Positions 56,767 through 64,000 of a DNA stretch of 64,000 nt are shown here, one piece after another (positions within the stretch are counted from its first letter, which is position 1; each line of letters starts with the position of its first letter). The translations under genes were made by a program, and so were the position numbers. Source of the stretch: Silicimonas sp. (GTDB taxonomy: Bacteria; Pseudomonadota; Alphaproteobacteria; Rhodobacterales; Rhodobacteraceae); the NCBI GenBank assembly GCA_022820365.1, contig JAJEFO010000006.1, positions 41,284 through 105,283 of the forward strand, written 5' to 3'. The notes under the pieces were generated by a model, which saw only the letters and a list, made by a program, of their open reading frames with translations, searched no databases and was not told where the DNA came from.

Positions 56767-57150
56767 TCACATGGCGGCGGCAACATCAGTCTTCGAAAAG
56801 TCGTTGCCAACGAAGAGCAAAGGAGCACCGCTGGACATTGCGGTCACGTAGGCGAAGCAGTCGCCGAAATTGAGGCCGGCAGGATGCTGGCCTTTGCCCC
56901 AGGCAGAATAAGCTTCGGCGACAGCATATGCTCCTTCCACTCCAAAACTGTCGACCTGGATGCCTATCCCATCAATCAACAGCGTCAATTCCTCTGCAAC
57001 GCCGCGCCTTGCGGCCACGACAAGGGCCTCGGCGAGGGTGCCGGCCGAGATCACGACATTGTCTTCAGCCTTGAGGATCGCCGCGATCTGGTCGGCTTGG
57101 GGCTCGGCCAACAGAAGGGCCATCAGGGCGGACGTGTCGACGGCGATCAT
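56767..57150 (-). CDS. vapC: VapC-type PIN-domain toxin
   Basis: PIN-domain ribonuclease of 127 residues. Acidic active-site residues are in place: Asp5 in AVDTSALMA, Glu41 in TLAEALVV, Asp97 in NFGDCFAYV and Asp117 in GNDFSKTD. Length and order match VapC. The ATG overlaps the antitoxin stop by 4 bp, so translation is coupled. As in other VapBC modules, the free toxin would cleave RNA. Confidence 0.88.
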   Translation of the reverse strand: MIAVDTSALMALLLAEPQADQIAAILKAEDNVVISAGTLAEALVVAARRGVAEELTLLIDGIGIQVDSFGVEGAYAVAEAYSAWGKGQHPAGLNFGDCFAYVTAMSSGAPLLFVGNDFSKTDVAAAM

Positions 57151-57404
57151 CGTGGGAGACCCTCGTTATCATACAGGAAGTCCTGGCTCCGTGCCGCAGA
57201 TGGGCCTTCGACGACCTTGGCGGCAGCACGCGCCCGAACGGCGGAAATCGCTTTGGCTCGGTCTTCGGCGCTTGACCGCGCACGCAACGCCACAAGCCGC
57301 GCGACCGCGTGACCGTGCCGTGTAATTACCACTTCTTCCCCAGCCTCCGCTCTGCGAACGAGGTCGGTCAGACGGGCCTTTGCATCGGTGATCGCAAGTT
57401 CCAT
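57147..57404 (-). CDS. vapB: VapB-type antitoxin (Phd/YefM fold)
   Basis: Antitoxin of 85 residues. The N-terminal DNA-binding half (ITDAKARLTDLVRRAEAGEE, then VVITRHGHAVARLV) is of the Phd/YefM type. The C-terminal half, rich in alanine and arginine, is the expected toxin-binding tail. It overlaps vapC (ATGA). A 7-bp inverted repeat 25 bp upstream of its start is a likely autoregulatory operator. Confidence 0.85.
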   Translation of the reverse strand: MELAITDAKARLTDLVRRAEAGEEVVITRHGHAVARLVALRARSSAEDRAKAISAVRARAAAKVVEGPSAARSQDFLYDNEGLPR

Positions 57405-57428
57405 ATTGCACTCCTCGGCGCGGAATAA

Positions 57429-57447
57429 TGGACCATTACTTGGTCCA
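57429..57447. promoter_or_regulatory. vapBC operator-like inverted repeat
   Basis: TGGACCA and TGGTCCA flank a 5-base spacer, directly upstream of vapB. VapB/Phd antitoxins bind such short palindromes to repress their own operon. Confidence 0.55.
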
Positions 57448-58033
57448 ATTCAAGACCTGCGGGACAATGCATGAGACGACGTGCCCGTTACCGCGATCGG
57501 TTGCGATGAGCGCACACGCATGAACTGTCATCTCGAAGCAACACAGTCCGGATCGAGGAATTCAATGCCATCCGGGGCAGACCCAAGCACTCGGTTCAAA
57601 ATCGCTTGACGATCGAAACGGGCCTGCATCCACCACGTTGTTTAGCCTGGAAATCATCGGCACGTGGTCCAAATCGGTTCGGCTCATCGCGGGTTGCCAA
57701 AGCAACCTGCTCGTCGCCGCGCATCAGGTGCACTGGCCTTTTTGCAGGTCGACGCTGTTCTCGATAAACTGACGGCTGCTCCGAACGGCCGCCAAGCGGT
57801 GCGGCAATGGGTGGAATTGCAAATCCCTGTGATCCTACGAGATTCCCCCTCCCGAATTCGGATGGCAGACCTGGATCGACCCTGGTTCTTTGCGTTCACC
57901 TCTGCCGCCGCCAAAGATCTTTGCGTCGGCTCCGGAGCGGCGAAGGCATGGTTCAATTCCGCCTCAAGCCGATTGACGGTTGCCGCTGCAACTCGTTCTT
58001 TGTCGCGCCGGATCACATCGCGACTGTATTTGC
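57448..58033. other. Intergenic region, 586 bp, nothing intact
   Basis: No frame shows a recognisable domain. It lies between the vapB operator and a GAF-domain remnant and is probably decayed DNA. Confidence 0.45.
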
Positions 58034-58337
58034 TCACGTTTCTGCAGGAACTATCGTCGCGCCAAGTTGGGTGTTGAGCGTCGCCAGGGTCTCCTCGTCC
58101 TCGCCGGTGAACGCGCCGCTGCCCGCCTTCTCGACGAGATAGAAGTTGCCGACATGCGCCCCTCGGTGGCGCATCGGGATGCCCAGGACGGCCTTGGCCG
58201 GCACCAGGTCGGCAGAGAAGCCGAGCGAGCGCAGGAACGCGGAGAAGTCCTCGATGCGCTGCGGCCCGTCGAGGTCGCGGACATGCTCGAAGACCCTGGG
58301 CCCGTCGAGCCATTCGCGCAGGCTTGCAAAATCTTGT
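58034..58337 (-). pseudogene. GAF-domain remnant of a sensor/regulator gene
   Basis: One minus-strand frame of about 100 codons ends at a stop at 58034-58036 and reads REWLDGPRVFEHVRDLDG, then DFSAFLRSLGFSADLVPAKA, then GIPMRHRGAHVGNFYLVEKA and GAFTGEDEETLATLNTQLG. This is the second half of a GAF domain of the type found at the N-terminus of PAS/GAF regulators. There is no start codon or upstream half, and nothing follows the stop. It is a fragment truncated at both ends. Confidence 0.65.
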
Positions 58338-58902
58338 GTACTTGACGGGGAATCCTACAACACTTGACGGCGGCGATCCGCGCGAAGCGCACTATCTCTC
58401 CCTGCATTGATGCCTGGGTAGATTCTCCCCTTGCTGATGTTTGCAGGCTGGCCGGAGGCCAGCCCCTTGCGAGCGTAAGCGACTATTCTTGGCATTCAAG
58501 GCTGGAACGCGGCGGCTCGCCCTCCATATGGCGAGGCCGCCGCCCGCGAGCCCGTGACCCGCCAGGAGGATGCAGTCCCTGACGCGTGGCAGTGCCGCGA
58601 GAGCCGGGGTCCGAAAGGGGCCGGTTCGATCCTTTCTGACTCCCGGATCCCTCCGTGCCACCGTCGCCGTCCAATGCTTGACGCCTCGGCAAGAATGCCG
58701 GATCGGCGCTGCGCGACGTGGCAGGGTCGAAGCGTCGCGGGTCCTGGCGTTGCGCAGGGCGGATCGAGGAGCTTTCGCGGCGCGTGCCAAACCTTGCGGA
58801 AGGAATTGGCAGCGCATATGTCCGGCGCATGACATTCGCCGCGAACGTCGAGGCCGTGCGCAAGGCGCGAATGCCGGCCAGGCTGGTCCCGGGCCGGTTG
58901 GC
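58338..58902. other. Intergenic region, 565 bp, with repeats
   Basis: No supported gene. It contains a direct repeat of ACTTGACGG just right of the GAF remnant (about 58340-58375), and an inverted repeat at 58511-58541 (GGCGGCTCGCC / GGCGAGGCCGCC, one bulged base). Either could mark old recombination points. Confidence 0.4.
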
Positions 58903-59238
58903 ATGAGCGGTTCGCAGGCGGGCGGGGCAATGCGTCCCCGTGCGTACACTGGCAGGATTCCGATCCCCGAACGGTTCCATTGCGAGGCGGAACGACGCTC
59001 GCGCCGCTTCCGCATCGATCTCGAATACGACGACATCGGCGCCGACCTCCTGGAATTGCGCAAGGCGGCCTACGACCGTTACGGAGGCCGATGCCTTTGG
59101 AACGTCGCCGGTCACGCAACCATCGGCGGCATGCGCGGAATCGCGCGCTGCCTGCAGGAACATGGCGACCTGAATGCGGCCCTGCTGGCGATCGAGATCC
59201 TCGAGACGACCGGGTGGGACGAGTTCATTGCCCCTTGA
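58903..59238 (+). CDS. Hypothetical protein coupled to an AbiEii-type gene
   Basis: Protein of 111 residues from the ATG at 58903. The charged N-terminus is followed by DLEYDDIGADLLELRKAAYD and a helical C-terminus (LAIEILETTGWDEFIAP). I do not recognise the family. Its end overlaps the probable TTG start (59228) of the following nucleotidyltransferase frame. Such overlap with an AbiEii-type toxin gene suggests an antitoxin or partner role, but it does not look like AbiEi. No strong ribosome-binding site is visible. Confidence 0.55.
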   Translation: MSGSQAGGAMRPRAYTGRIPIPERFHCEAERRSRRFRIDLEYDDIGADLLELRKAAYDRYGGRCLWNVAGHATIGGMRGIARCLQEHGDLNAALLAIEILETTGWDEFIAP

Positions 59239-60159
59239 CGATTTCCAGAAGGCGATCCTCGCCGTCATCCGGCGCAACCGGACCACGGCCAGCCCGTTCG
59301 CCGGCGGTGCGGTGATCCAGCGGCACGGGACCCGCCTGAGCGACGACCGGGACATCTTCCCGAAGGAGATCCCGGAGAGATCATGCGGCGCGACATCCAG
59401 GCTCTCGAGGCCGCCGGGTTCACGGTCCGGGAGACGCATTCGCGCACCGGGTTCCGAGAGTGCCGTGTCATGAGACCGGACACCGGCACGACGGTCCTGC
59501 ACCGGGCCGCTGGCCTCTCCCTGGAGTACTTTTCGCCGGTCCCCGACGAGGCCTTCGGCCGAAGGCTGCACATGGCCGACCTCGCGGCCAACAAGGTCCT
59601 GGCCGCGACCGACCGGGTCGCCATGCGGGATTTCGTCGATCTCTGGATGCTCGACAGGCATGTCATGCCGCTGTGGCGAATGGCGTGCGCAGCAACTGGG
59701 AAATCGCCCCTTGGCGCGCCTCTTGCGCTTGTCGAGGCGGTGTCCCGCAATCTCCCAGTTGCGGTCGCCAGGGACATGCATGAAACGCACGTCCTGACCA
59801 AGGCTGACCTGCCGGATGGCGAGCCGACTCAAGGGCTGCGCGCCGCGATCGACGAGGCTCGAGAGATTTTGCCTCGCCTGCCCGCGGCGTGCCTCGGCAG
59901 GCTGCAGCTCGATGGCAAGGGCGGGGCCGTGACGAGCCGGGAGCCGGTCCCGATGGGAGAGGACTCCTGGGTCAGTCCCGAGCCGGGCGGCGCGCTGCCC
60001 GCGCTGGCGGGCACGGACGACGAGATGATCGCGAACCTGATCGCCGAATACGGACCGGAAGGGTCGCGCTACACCGGCACGCCCGATGCCGCGAAGCCGT
60101 CGCAAGACGGCGACGATGGCACGGATTCGGGGCTCCAGGGTCAGGTCGGCCGGCGGTAA
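59228..60159 (+). pseudogene. AbiEii/AbiGii-type nucleotidyltransferase, frameshifted
   Basis: The N-terminal part lies in one frame (LDDFQKAILAVIRRNRTT, then FAGGAVIQRHGTRLSDDRDI, carrying the GG and DxD nucleotidyltransferase motifs). The rest lies in another frame from ATG 59383 (MRRDIQALEAAGFTVRETHS, RLHMADLAANKVLAATDR, MRDFVDLWMLDRHVMPLWRM). At the junction 59374-59381 the sequence is GAGAGATC, where a single GAGATC would keep the frame. A GA dinucleotide insertion therefore explains the break. The downstream frame has its own GGAGAG before ATG and could be made separately, but without the catalytic motif. The C-terminus carries an extra acidic tail. Confidence 0.72.
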
Positions 60160-60426
60160 GCAAGCGGTCAAAGTGCGGCGCGGGCGATGGACGCGCAGTC
60201 CTGTCGTCAAGCGGTGAATGTCATGAATTCGGCCGGGCGTCGGAAACTGTCCGTGACCTGCCGGATCTTCGGGAACGCGCTGGCGGGGAGACATTCCCGA
60301 GCCGAGGCCGCCGCAGGCGCGGAACCCGTGTCGCAGTCCGGATGCACGCTGGGCATTCCCTGCGCCGCGCAGCCCTGCGGAGCACGCGGGCGCACACCCG
60401 AAATTCCGGGGGCGGAAGTCGGCGCC

Positions 60427-60933
60427 TCACAGGTCCAGATGGCGAACCGGTTTCCAGTCAGCGATCGGGATGCTCTTGGCGGACCGCACGATGGACAGCC
60501 TGCCCACGGGCAGCAGCCGCGACGCGTATTTCTCTCCCAGCATTGCCGATGCATGCTGCAATTGCTCAGGCAGATAGGTCCCGTACGCCAGGCTCACGTG
60601 GGGGGCATCCACGGCAACGCCCGTCCCGTGGATTTTCCGGGCCAGTTTCTCCCGCATCCTTTCAACGCGGTCAGGCAGTCGGACAGCAACGTGCACGGCC
60701 ATGAAGTAGGATGGGGAAGTCCCGAGGCCGATTGACTGGAGCTGCTCCGGAACATGGCCCTTGAACGTGCCTGCAATCTCCTCCGCCTCCTCGATTCCCA
60801 GTCCCATGTCCCCGATCAGGGTCAGATGCGGCGGAAAGTCCGTGCCTCCAAGTTCCCTGGCAAGCGCAGAAATGTCGGAGCGCAGGTCCGCGCTGGCACT
60901 TTCTTCAAACATGAGCCAGAGCGAGTAGGCCAC
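60427..60933 (-). CDS. 2H phosphoesterase, cyclic phosphodiesterase-like
   Basis: Protein of 168 residues of the 2H (two-histidine) phosphoesterase superfamily. The two catalytic H-x-T/S motifs are PPHLTLIG (His36-x-Thr38) and PHVSLAYG (His112-x-Ser114), with the expected spacing and symmetric halves. The N-terminus YSLWLMFEE resembles plant and yeast-type cyclic nucleotide phosphodiesterases (ADP-ribose 1'',2''-cyclic phosphate) more than LigT. The start is GTG with no strong ribosome-binding site. It lies 48 bp after the stop of the ABC ATPase gene in the same direction. The substrate is unknown. Confidence 0.78.
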   Translation of the reverse strand: MAYSLWLMFEESASADLRSDISALARELGGTDFPPHLTLIGDMGLGIEEAEEIAGTFKGHVPEQLQSIGLGTSPSYFMAVHVAVRLPDRVERMREKLARKIHGTGVAVDAPHVSLAYGTYLPEQLQHASAMLGEKYASRLLPVGRLSIVRSAKSIPIADWKPVRHLDL

Positions 60934-60981
60934 GGCGCAAGATCCACTTGTTGGGGGCGATCCGGGGAACGCCGTTGTCGC

Positions 60982-61980
60982 TCAGGCAGCGAGGCCATCC
61001 TCTTTCCTGCGGTTCCCCGAGAACTTCAATGCCTTGTCGCGACCGACATAGAGTTTCAGGTTCTGGCCTTGCACAAAGGCCCGGCCCTGGTCGGGACCGA
61101 GCTGCACGACGATGTTCAGGCCGTGGCCCCGACAGTGGCACAAGGTGCAGGCTCCAGGATACTCGAAGTGTTCCAGTTCAACGTCGAGCCGCAGGTCTGT
61201 GCCGTCGCCTGGTCGCAGCGCAATGTTCTCCGGACGCACCCCCAGCGCCTCGCCGGGATTCAGGCCCGGAAGGCCCTGTTCAATGAAGTTCATCTCCGGG
61301 GCGCCGAGAAATCCGGCGGCAAAGCGGGCCTGCGGATTCTCGTACAGCTCATGCGGCGTCCCGACCTGCTCGACGCTCCCCTTGTTCAGGACGACAATGC
61401 GGTCCGCCAATGTCATCGCTTCGGTCTGGTCATTGGTGACGTAAACGGACGTCGCGCCGAGCGCGTCGTGAAGGCTTCGGATTTCGACTCGCATCTGCCC
61501 CCGCAGTTTCGCGTCAAGGCTGGAAAGGGGTTCGTCGACCAGGAACAGCCGGGTGTCGCGCACCATCGCAACCCGCTGCCTCTGGCCGCCGGAAAGCTGC
61601 GAGGGCTTTCGCCGCAGGTATTCCGTCAGCTGGACGGTCGCCGCGAACCGTCGCCGCAATTCGCGTCGGCTCTTCCCCTGCACCTTGAGGGCGAAGGCCA
61701 GGTTGTCGAAGACCGTCATGTGCGGGTAAAGCGCGTAGTTCTGGAACACCATCGCGATGCCGCGGTCCTTGGCAGGCATGTCGTTGACACGCTTGCCGGC
61801 GATCACGCACTCGCCCCTCGATATGTCTTCCAGTCCGGCAATCATGCGCAGCAGCGCCGATTTCCCGGAACCGGACGGTCCGGCGAGGACGACCAGTTCT
61901 CCCGCGCGGACCGTCAGCGAGACGCTGTCGATCACGCTGACCTGACCGAAGCTCTTTCCGATTCGGGAAAGCTCGATCAT
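60982..61980 (-). CDS. Sugar ABC transporter ATPase (UgpC/MalK type) with altered motifs
   Basis: ATPase of 332 residues with a MalK/UgpC regulatory C-terminus. Walker A GPSGSGKSA is at residues 34-42, signature LSGGQRQRVAM at 129-139 and Walker B LFLVDEPLSSLD at 145-156. Two conserved features are damaged. The four residues GRAI expected after RVAM are missing (in-frame, near 61564). The H-loop histidine is asparagine (VTNDQTEAMT, residue 183, near 61433). The protein may be inactive. It overlaps lacI by 4 bp, no permease genes are nearby, and the divergent binding-protein gene is truncated. Confidence 0.85.
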   Translation of the reverse strand: MIELSRIGKSFGQVSVIDSVSLTVRAGELVVLAGPSGSGKSALLRMIAGLEDISRGECVIAGKRVNDMPAKDRGIAMVFQNYALYPHMTVFDNLAFALKVQGKSRRELRRRFAATVQLTEYLRRKPSQLSGGQRQRVAMVRDTRLFLVDEPLSSLDAKLRGQMRVEIRSLHDALGATSVYVTNDQTEAMTLADRIVVLNKGSVEQVGTPHELYENPQARFAAGFLGAPEMNFIEQGLPGLNPGEALGVRPENIALRPGDGTDLRLDVELEHFEYPGACTLCHCRGHGLNIVVQLGPDQGRAFVQGQNLKLYVGRDKALKFSGNRRKEDGLAA

Positions 61981-63002
61981 TCTCCGTTCCCCGGATCGCT
62001 GACGCACAACCCGCCAAATCCCGGCAGCGCAGGTGCGGTCCGCCGGGGAACAAGTCGCGCCGGAAGCCGTTGCGTGGTGACGGCGAGACCGGGAGATTCC
62101 AGCCGTTCCAGGAGCCGCTCGACGACCCAGGACGCGATTTCACCCGGCGGCTGCCGAACGCTGGTCAGGTCGTAGAACGGGGAAGCCGCCATGTCGATGT
62201 CGTCGAACCCCGCAACCCGCAACCGGTCCGGAACCTTCAGCCCGAGCTGCACCGCCGCCTCGACCACGCCGAATGCGAGGAGATCATTGGCGCAAAACAC
62301 GCCCGTGACCGAAGGCAATTCGGAAAGCGCCGCCATCGCTGCATCGCGCGAACCGGCACTGGAACTCTGCAATTCGCGTATCGTCGCGTCAGGTCCCATC
62401 CCCTCCCGAAATCCGGTGCCTCGCTCGTCATCCGAAAATGTCCTGCGCTTGTGCCGCAGGAAAATGGCGTTCCGCACGCCGGAGCGCCGGAACAGCGCGC
62501 CTACCTGCCGCGCTCCGGAAACATTGTCCGCCACGACGCAATCCACCCCTGCGGCATGCATCTCGCGCCCGTAGAGTATGACCGGAACGCCAAGCTGCAG
62601 GAACCGTTCGGCAGACGCCTTGGAGAGATGACCTGCCGCCACGATGATTCCATCAACCTGATAGTCCAGCGCGACCAGCGCTGCCGGGTCGTTCTCGCCA
62701 TGGTCGGCCGGAACGACAAGCAGCCGCTTGCCGCGGGCATCGAGATTCTCGGACAGTTCCTCGACAAGTTGCGCGTCGAACGGGTTGTTCAGGCGACCGA
62801 CCACGAGCGCCACCAGGTCGGTGCGCGCGCGCGCCAGGCTGCGCGCCATCACGCTGGGTCGGTATCCCAACTCATTCGCCGCGGCGCGCACCTTGCCGTC
62901 GACAGCGGGGGAAACCGAGGAGCCTGAGGCGAACACCCTGCTGACCGTTGCGGGCGAAACGCCCGCCATCCTGGCCACATCCTTGATCGTCTTTCGTTTC
63001 AT
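61977..63002 (-). CDS. LacI-family transcriptional regulator
   Basis: LacI/PurR-type repressor of 341 residues. The N-terminal helix-turn-helix and hinge are TIKDVARMAGVSPATVSRVF with AANELGYRPSVMARSLA. The periplasmic-binding-protein-like core contains DGIIVAAGHL, GVFCANDLLAFG and VAGFDDIDMAASPFYDLTSV. It is divergent from the binding-protein gene and overlaps the ATPase gene (ATGA). Two LacI-type operator sequences lie in the 146-bp divergent region. The effector is probably the sugar once carried by this transporter. Confidence 0.9.
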   Translation of the reverse strand: MKRKTIKDVARMAGVSPATVSRVFASGSSVSPAVDGKVRAAANELGYRPSVMARSLARARTDLVALVVGRLNNPFDAQLVEELSENLDARGKRLLVVPADHGENDPAALVALDYQVDGIIVAAGHLSKASAERFLQLGVPVILYGREMHAAGVDCVVADNVSGARQVGALFRRSGVRNAIFLRHKRRTFSDDERGTGFREGMGPDATIRELQSSSAGSRDAAMAALSELPSVTGVFCANDLLAFGVVEAAVQLGLKVPDRLRVAGFDDIDMAASPFYDLTSVRQPPGEIASWVVERLLERLESPGLAVTTQRLPARLVPRRTAPALPGFGGLCVSDPGNGE

Positions 63003-63024
63003 GCCTGCGAATATGACACAAGTG

Positions 63025-63038
63025 TGAAACCGTTTTCA
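63025..63038. promoter_or_regulatory. LacI-type operator, proximal to lacI
   Basis: TGAAACCGTTTTCA is a 14-bp palindrome matching the TGAAA-N4-TTTCA LacI/GalR-family consensus. It lies 22 bp upstream of the lacI start, suited to autoregulation. Confidence 0.7.
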
Positions 63039-63091
63039 AGTCGAAAAATGTCATATTTTTATTGTTAATCTGATTCTTATTGCGCATTTTT

Positions 63092-63105
63092 TGAAAACGC
63101 TTTAT
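63092..63105. promoter_or_regulatory. LacI-type operator, proximal to the binding-protein gene
   Basis: TGAAAACGCTTTAT keeps the left half and centre of the LacI-family consensus. It lies about 44 bp upstream of the binding-protein start. With the site at 63025 it could allow cooperative repression across the divergent promoter. Confidence 0.5.
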
Positions 63106-63148
63106 ACATGATTCGCTTGTTGATCAACCACACCTTGGAGGAAAGAGG

Positions 63149-63883
63149 ATGAATATCGGACGCATGCTGCTTGCGGCGACGAGCATTGCCGCGCTCTCTG
63201 CGGGTGCCGCCCCCGCCGCAGACCTGACCATTGCCGGACGCGACGGCGGATACGGAAAGGCGTTGTCAATGGCGGTGGCCGAGTTCGAGGCCATGAACGC
63301 CGGCGTCGACGTCGATCGGCTGGAACTGCCCTATGGCGGCCTTCTCGAGAAGGTCACCGTTTCAATGCGCGAAGGCGCCGCCGCCTATGACGTGATCATG
63401 CTGGACGACACATGGGCAACGGAATTCATGTCGAAGGGATGGCTTGCCGACCTTGATGCGCTGGGCGGCGGCATCGACGCCGACTTCATCGGCGCCGCCG
63501 TGGACGTGTCGCGCTATCCGGTCCGGGACGGCGACCTGTTTGCCGTGCCGTTCGTCGGCAACGTCGAGATGTTCGCCTACCGGTCCGACCTGATGGAGCG
63601 CCCCGAAAGCTGGACCGACGTGCTTGCCGCCGCGAAATCCGTTTCGGAGTCCGGCAGCGGCGTGTCCGGAGTCGTGTTCCGCGGCATCAAGGCCAATCCG
63701 ATCGTGACGGGATTCCTGCCGATCCTGTGGGCGCACGGCGCACGGGTGGTTGACGAGGCAGGGAACGCATCCCTGAACAGCCCCGAGGCACTAGATGCGC
63801 TGAACCTGTATCTCGAGCTGAAGCAGTACGCCCCCAAGGGCGTGGAGACCTACAACTCGGCCGTTATGCCGATATCGGCATAA
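63149..63883 (+). pseudogene. Sugar ABC binding protein truncated by an inserted palindrome
   Basis: Family-1-type extracellular solute-binding protein. The signal peptide ends at about AAPA (residue 23). The N-terminal lobe is well preserved (GRDGGYGKALSMAVAEFEAM, AAYDVIMLDDTWATEFMSKG, YPVRDGDLFAVPFVGNVEMF). The match continues to KQYAPKGVETYNS, where the chain should go on for roughly 150-180 residues. Instead the frame enters a perfect palindrome (63857-63890) and stops, giving 244 residues. The C-terminal lobe is absent from the window, so the product cannot bind substrate normally. Confidence 0.8.
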
Positions 63884-63890
63884 CGGCCGA
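63857..63890. mobile_element. 34-bp perfect palindrome, probable mobile-element end
   Basis: TCGGCCGTTATGCCGAT is followed directly by its exact reverse complement, with no spacer. It interrupts a binding-protein gene. The half-site TTATGCCG occurs again at 63907-63914, and its reverse complement CGGCATAA at 63964-63971. This is the arrangement of recombinase-binding sites at an element terminus. The element body would lie beyond the window. Confidence 0.6.
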
Positions 63891-63906
63891 CATGCCGCTA
63901 ACCGGA

Positions 63907-63971
63907 TTATGCCGCGTTCGCGGCCCAAGGATTTGATTTTCCTTTCCTTTCTGCCGCCGTTTTCGGCATAA
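63907..63971. repeat. Inverted copies of the TTATGCCG half-site
   Basis: TTATGCCG (63907-63914) and CGGCATAA (63964-63971) face each other across 49 bases. Both match the arms of the palindrome at 63857-63890. The 63884-64000 segment carries no recognisable coding sequence. Confidence 0.6.
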
Positions 63972-64000
63972 TCACCTGCCCGCCGGATCTTCATTCCCTC

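Noticed and set aside
58483..60294. 603-codon minus-strand open frame
   Set aside because: Covers the 58903 gene and the AbiEii-type frames, which have recognisable or coupled coding structure; the long frame has arginine/proline-rich shadow composition and no domain.
60160..60426. Region searched for a small gene or RNA
   Set aside because: 267 bp with no domain, no tRNA-like fold and no promoter-terminator pair that I could support.

Overview
The window reads as the chromosome of an alphaproteobacterium. The evidence is the high GC content, the three-enzyme squalene branch (hpnC, hpnD, hpnE) that feeds hopanoids, a complete glgP-B-C-A-X-pgm glycogen operon of the alphaproteobacterial type, and the abundance of TRAP, Liv-type and sugar ABC importers with SDR dehydrogenases. 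The genus cannot be named from this sequence alone. I saw no rRNA, tRNA or CRISPR array.

Layout. 1-3.1 kb: hpnC converging on hpnD-hpnE. 3.4-5.2 kb: a STAS-domain protein and a PcaF-type thiolase. 6-20.6 kb: a large catabolic locus. A BetC-like sulfatase and an aldehyde dehydrogenase on the + strand converge on a ten-gene minus-strand operon. In transcription order the operon is SDR, transketolase C half, transketolase N half, NAD-dependent epimerase, DctP, fused DctQM, SDR, BKACE (DUF849), SDR, Zn-alcohol dehydrogenase. A GntR/UTRA regulator lies upstream, and a perfect 16-bp inverted repeat in front of the operon is partly repeated in front of the regulator. 21-23.3 kb: an HxlR regulator divergent from a quinone-oxidoreductase-like gene plus an SDR. 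23.9-25.5 kb: an AidB-type acyl-CoA dehydrogenase gene with an in-frame TAG. 26-33.8 kb: an SDR divergent from a sugar-type ABC transporter, which is followed by an unusual cytoplasmic regulator that fuses a winged helix to a periplasmic-type solute-binding domain. 34-41 kb: livHMGF, an AMP-dependent acyl-CoA ligase and a LivK-like binding protein on one strand. 41.4-52.7 kb: the glycogen operon, with a possible small coupled ORF between glgX and pgm.

From 52.7 kb to the end the sequence shows decay and mobile or toxin-type content: a mannitol-dehydrogenase remnant, a dispersed 100-bp repeat, a two-repeat small protein, vapBC, a GAF-domain remnant and a frameshifted AbiEii-type nucleotidyltransferase with an overlapping partner gene. 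It ends with a sugar ABC locus. There the ATPase has lost its H-loop histidine and four residues after the signature motif, and the binding-protein gene stops inside a 34-bp perfect palindrome that looks like the end of an inserted element.

How it fits together. The 6-20.6 kb locus looks like one uptake-and-degradation unit (TRAP import, possible sulfate removal, several oxidations, a two-carbon ketol transfer, a beta-keto-acid cleavage, thiolysis) under one GntR regulator. Its substrate cannot be named from sequence, and it is the best candidate here for an undescribed pathway. The ABC locus at 26-33.8 kb appears to carry its own ligand-sensing regulator. The liv/acyl-CoA ligase locus would import a carboxylic acid and activate it with CoA.
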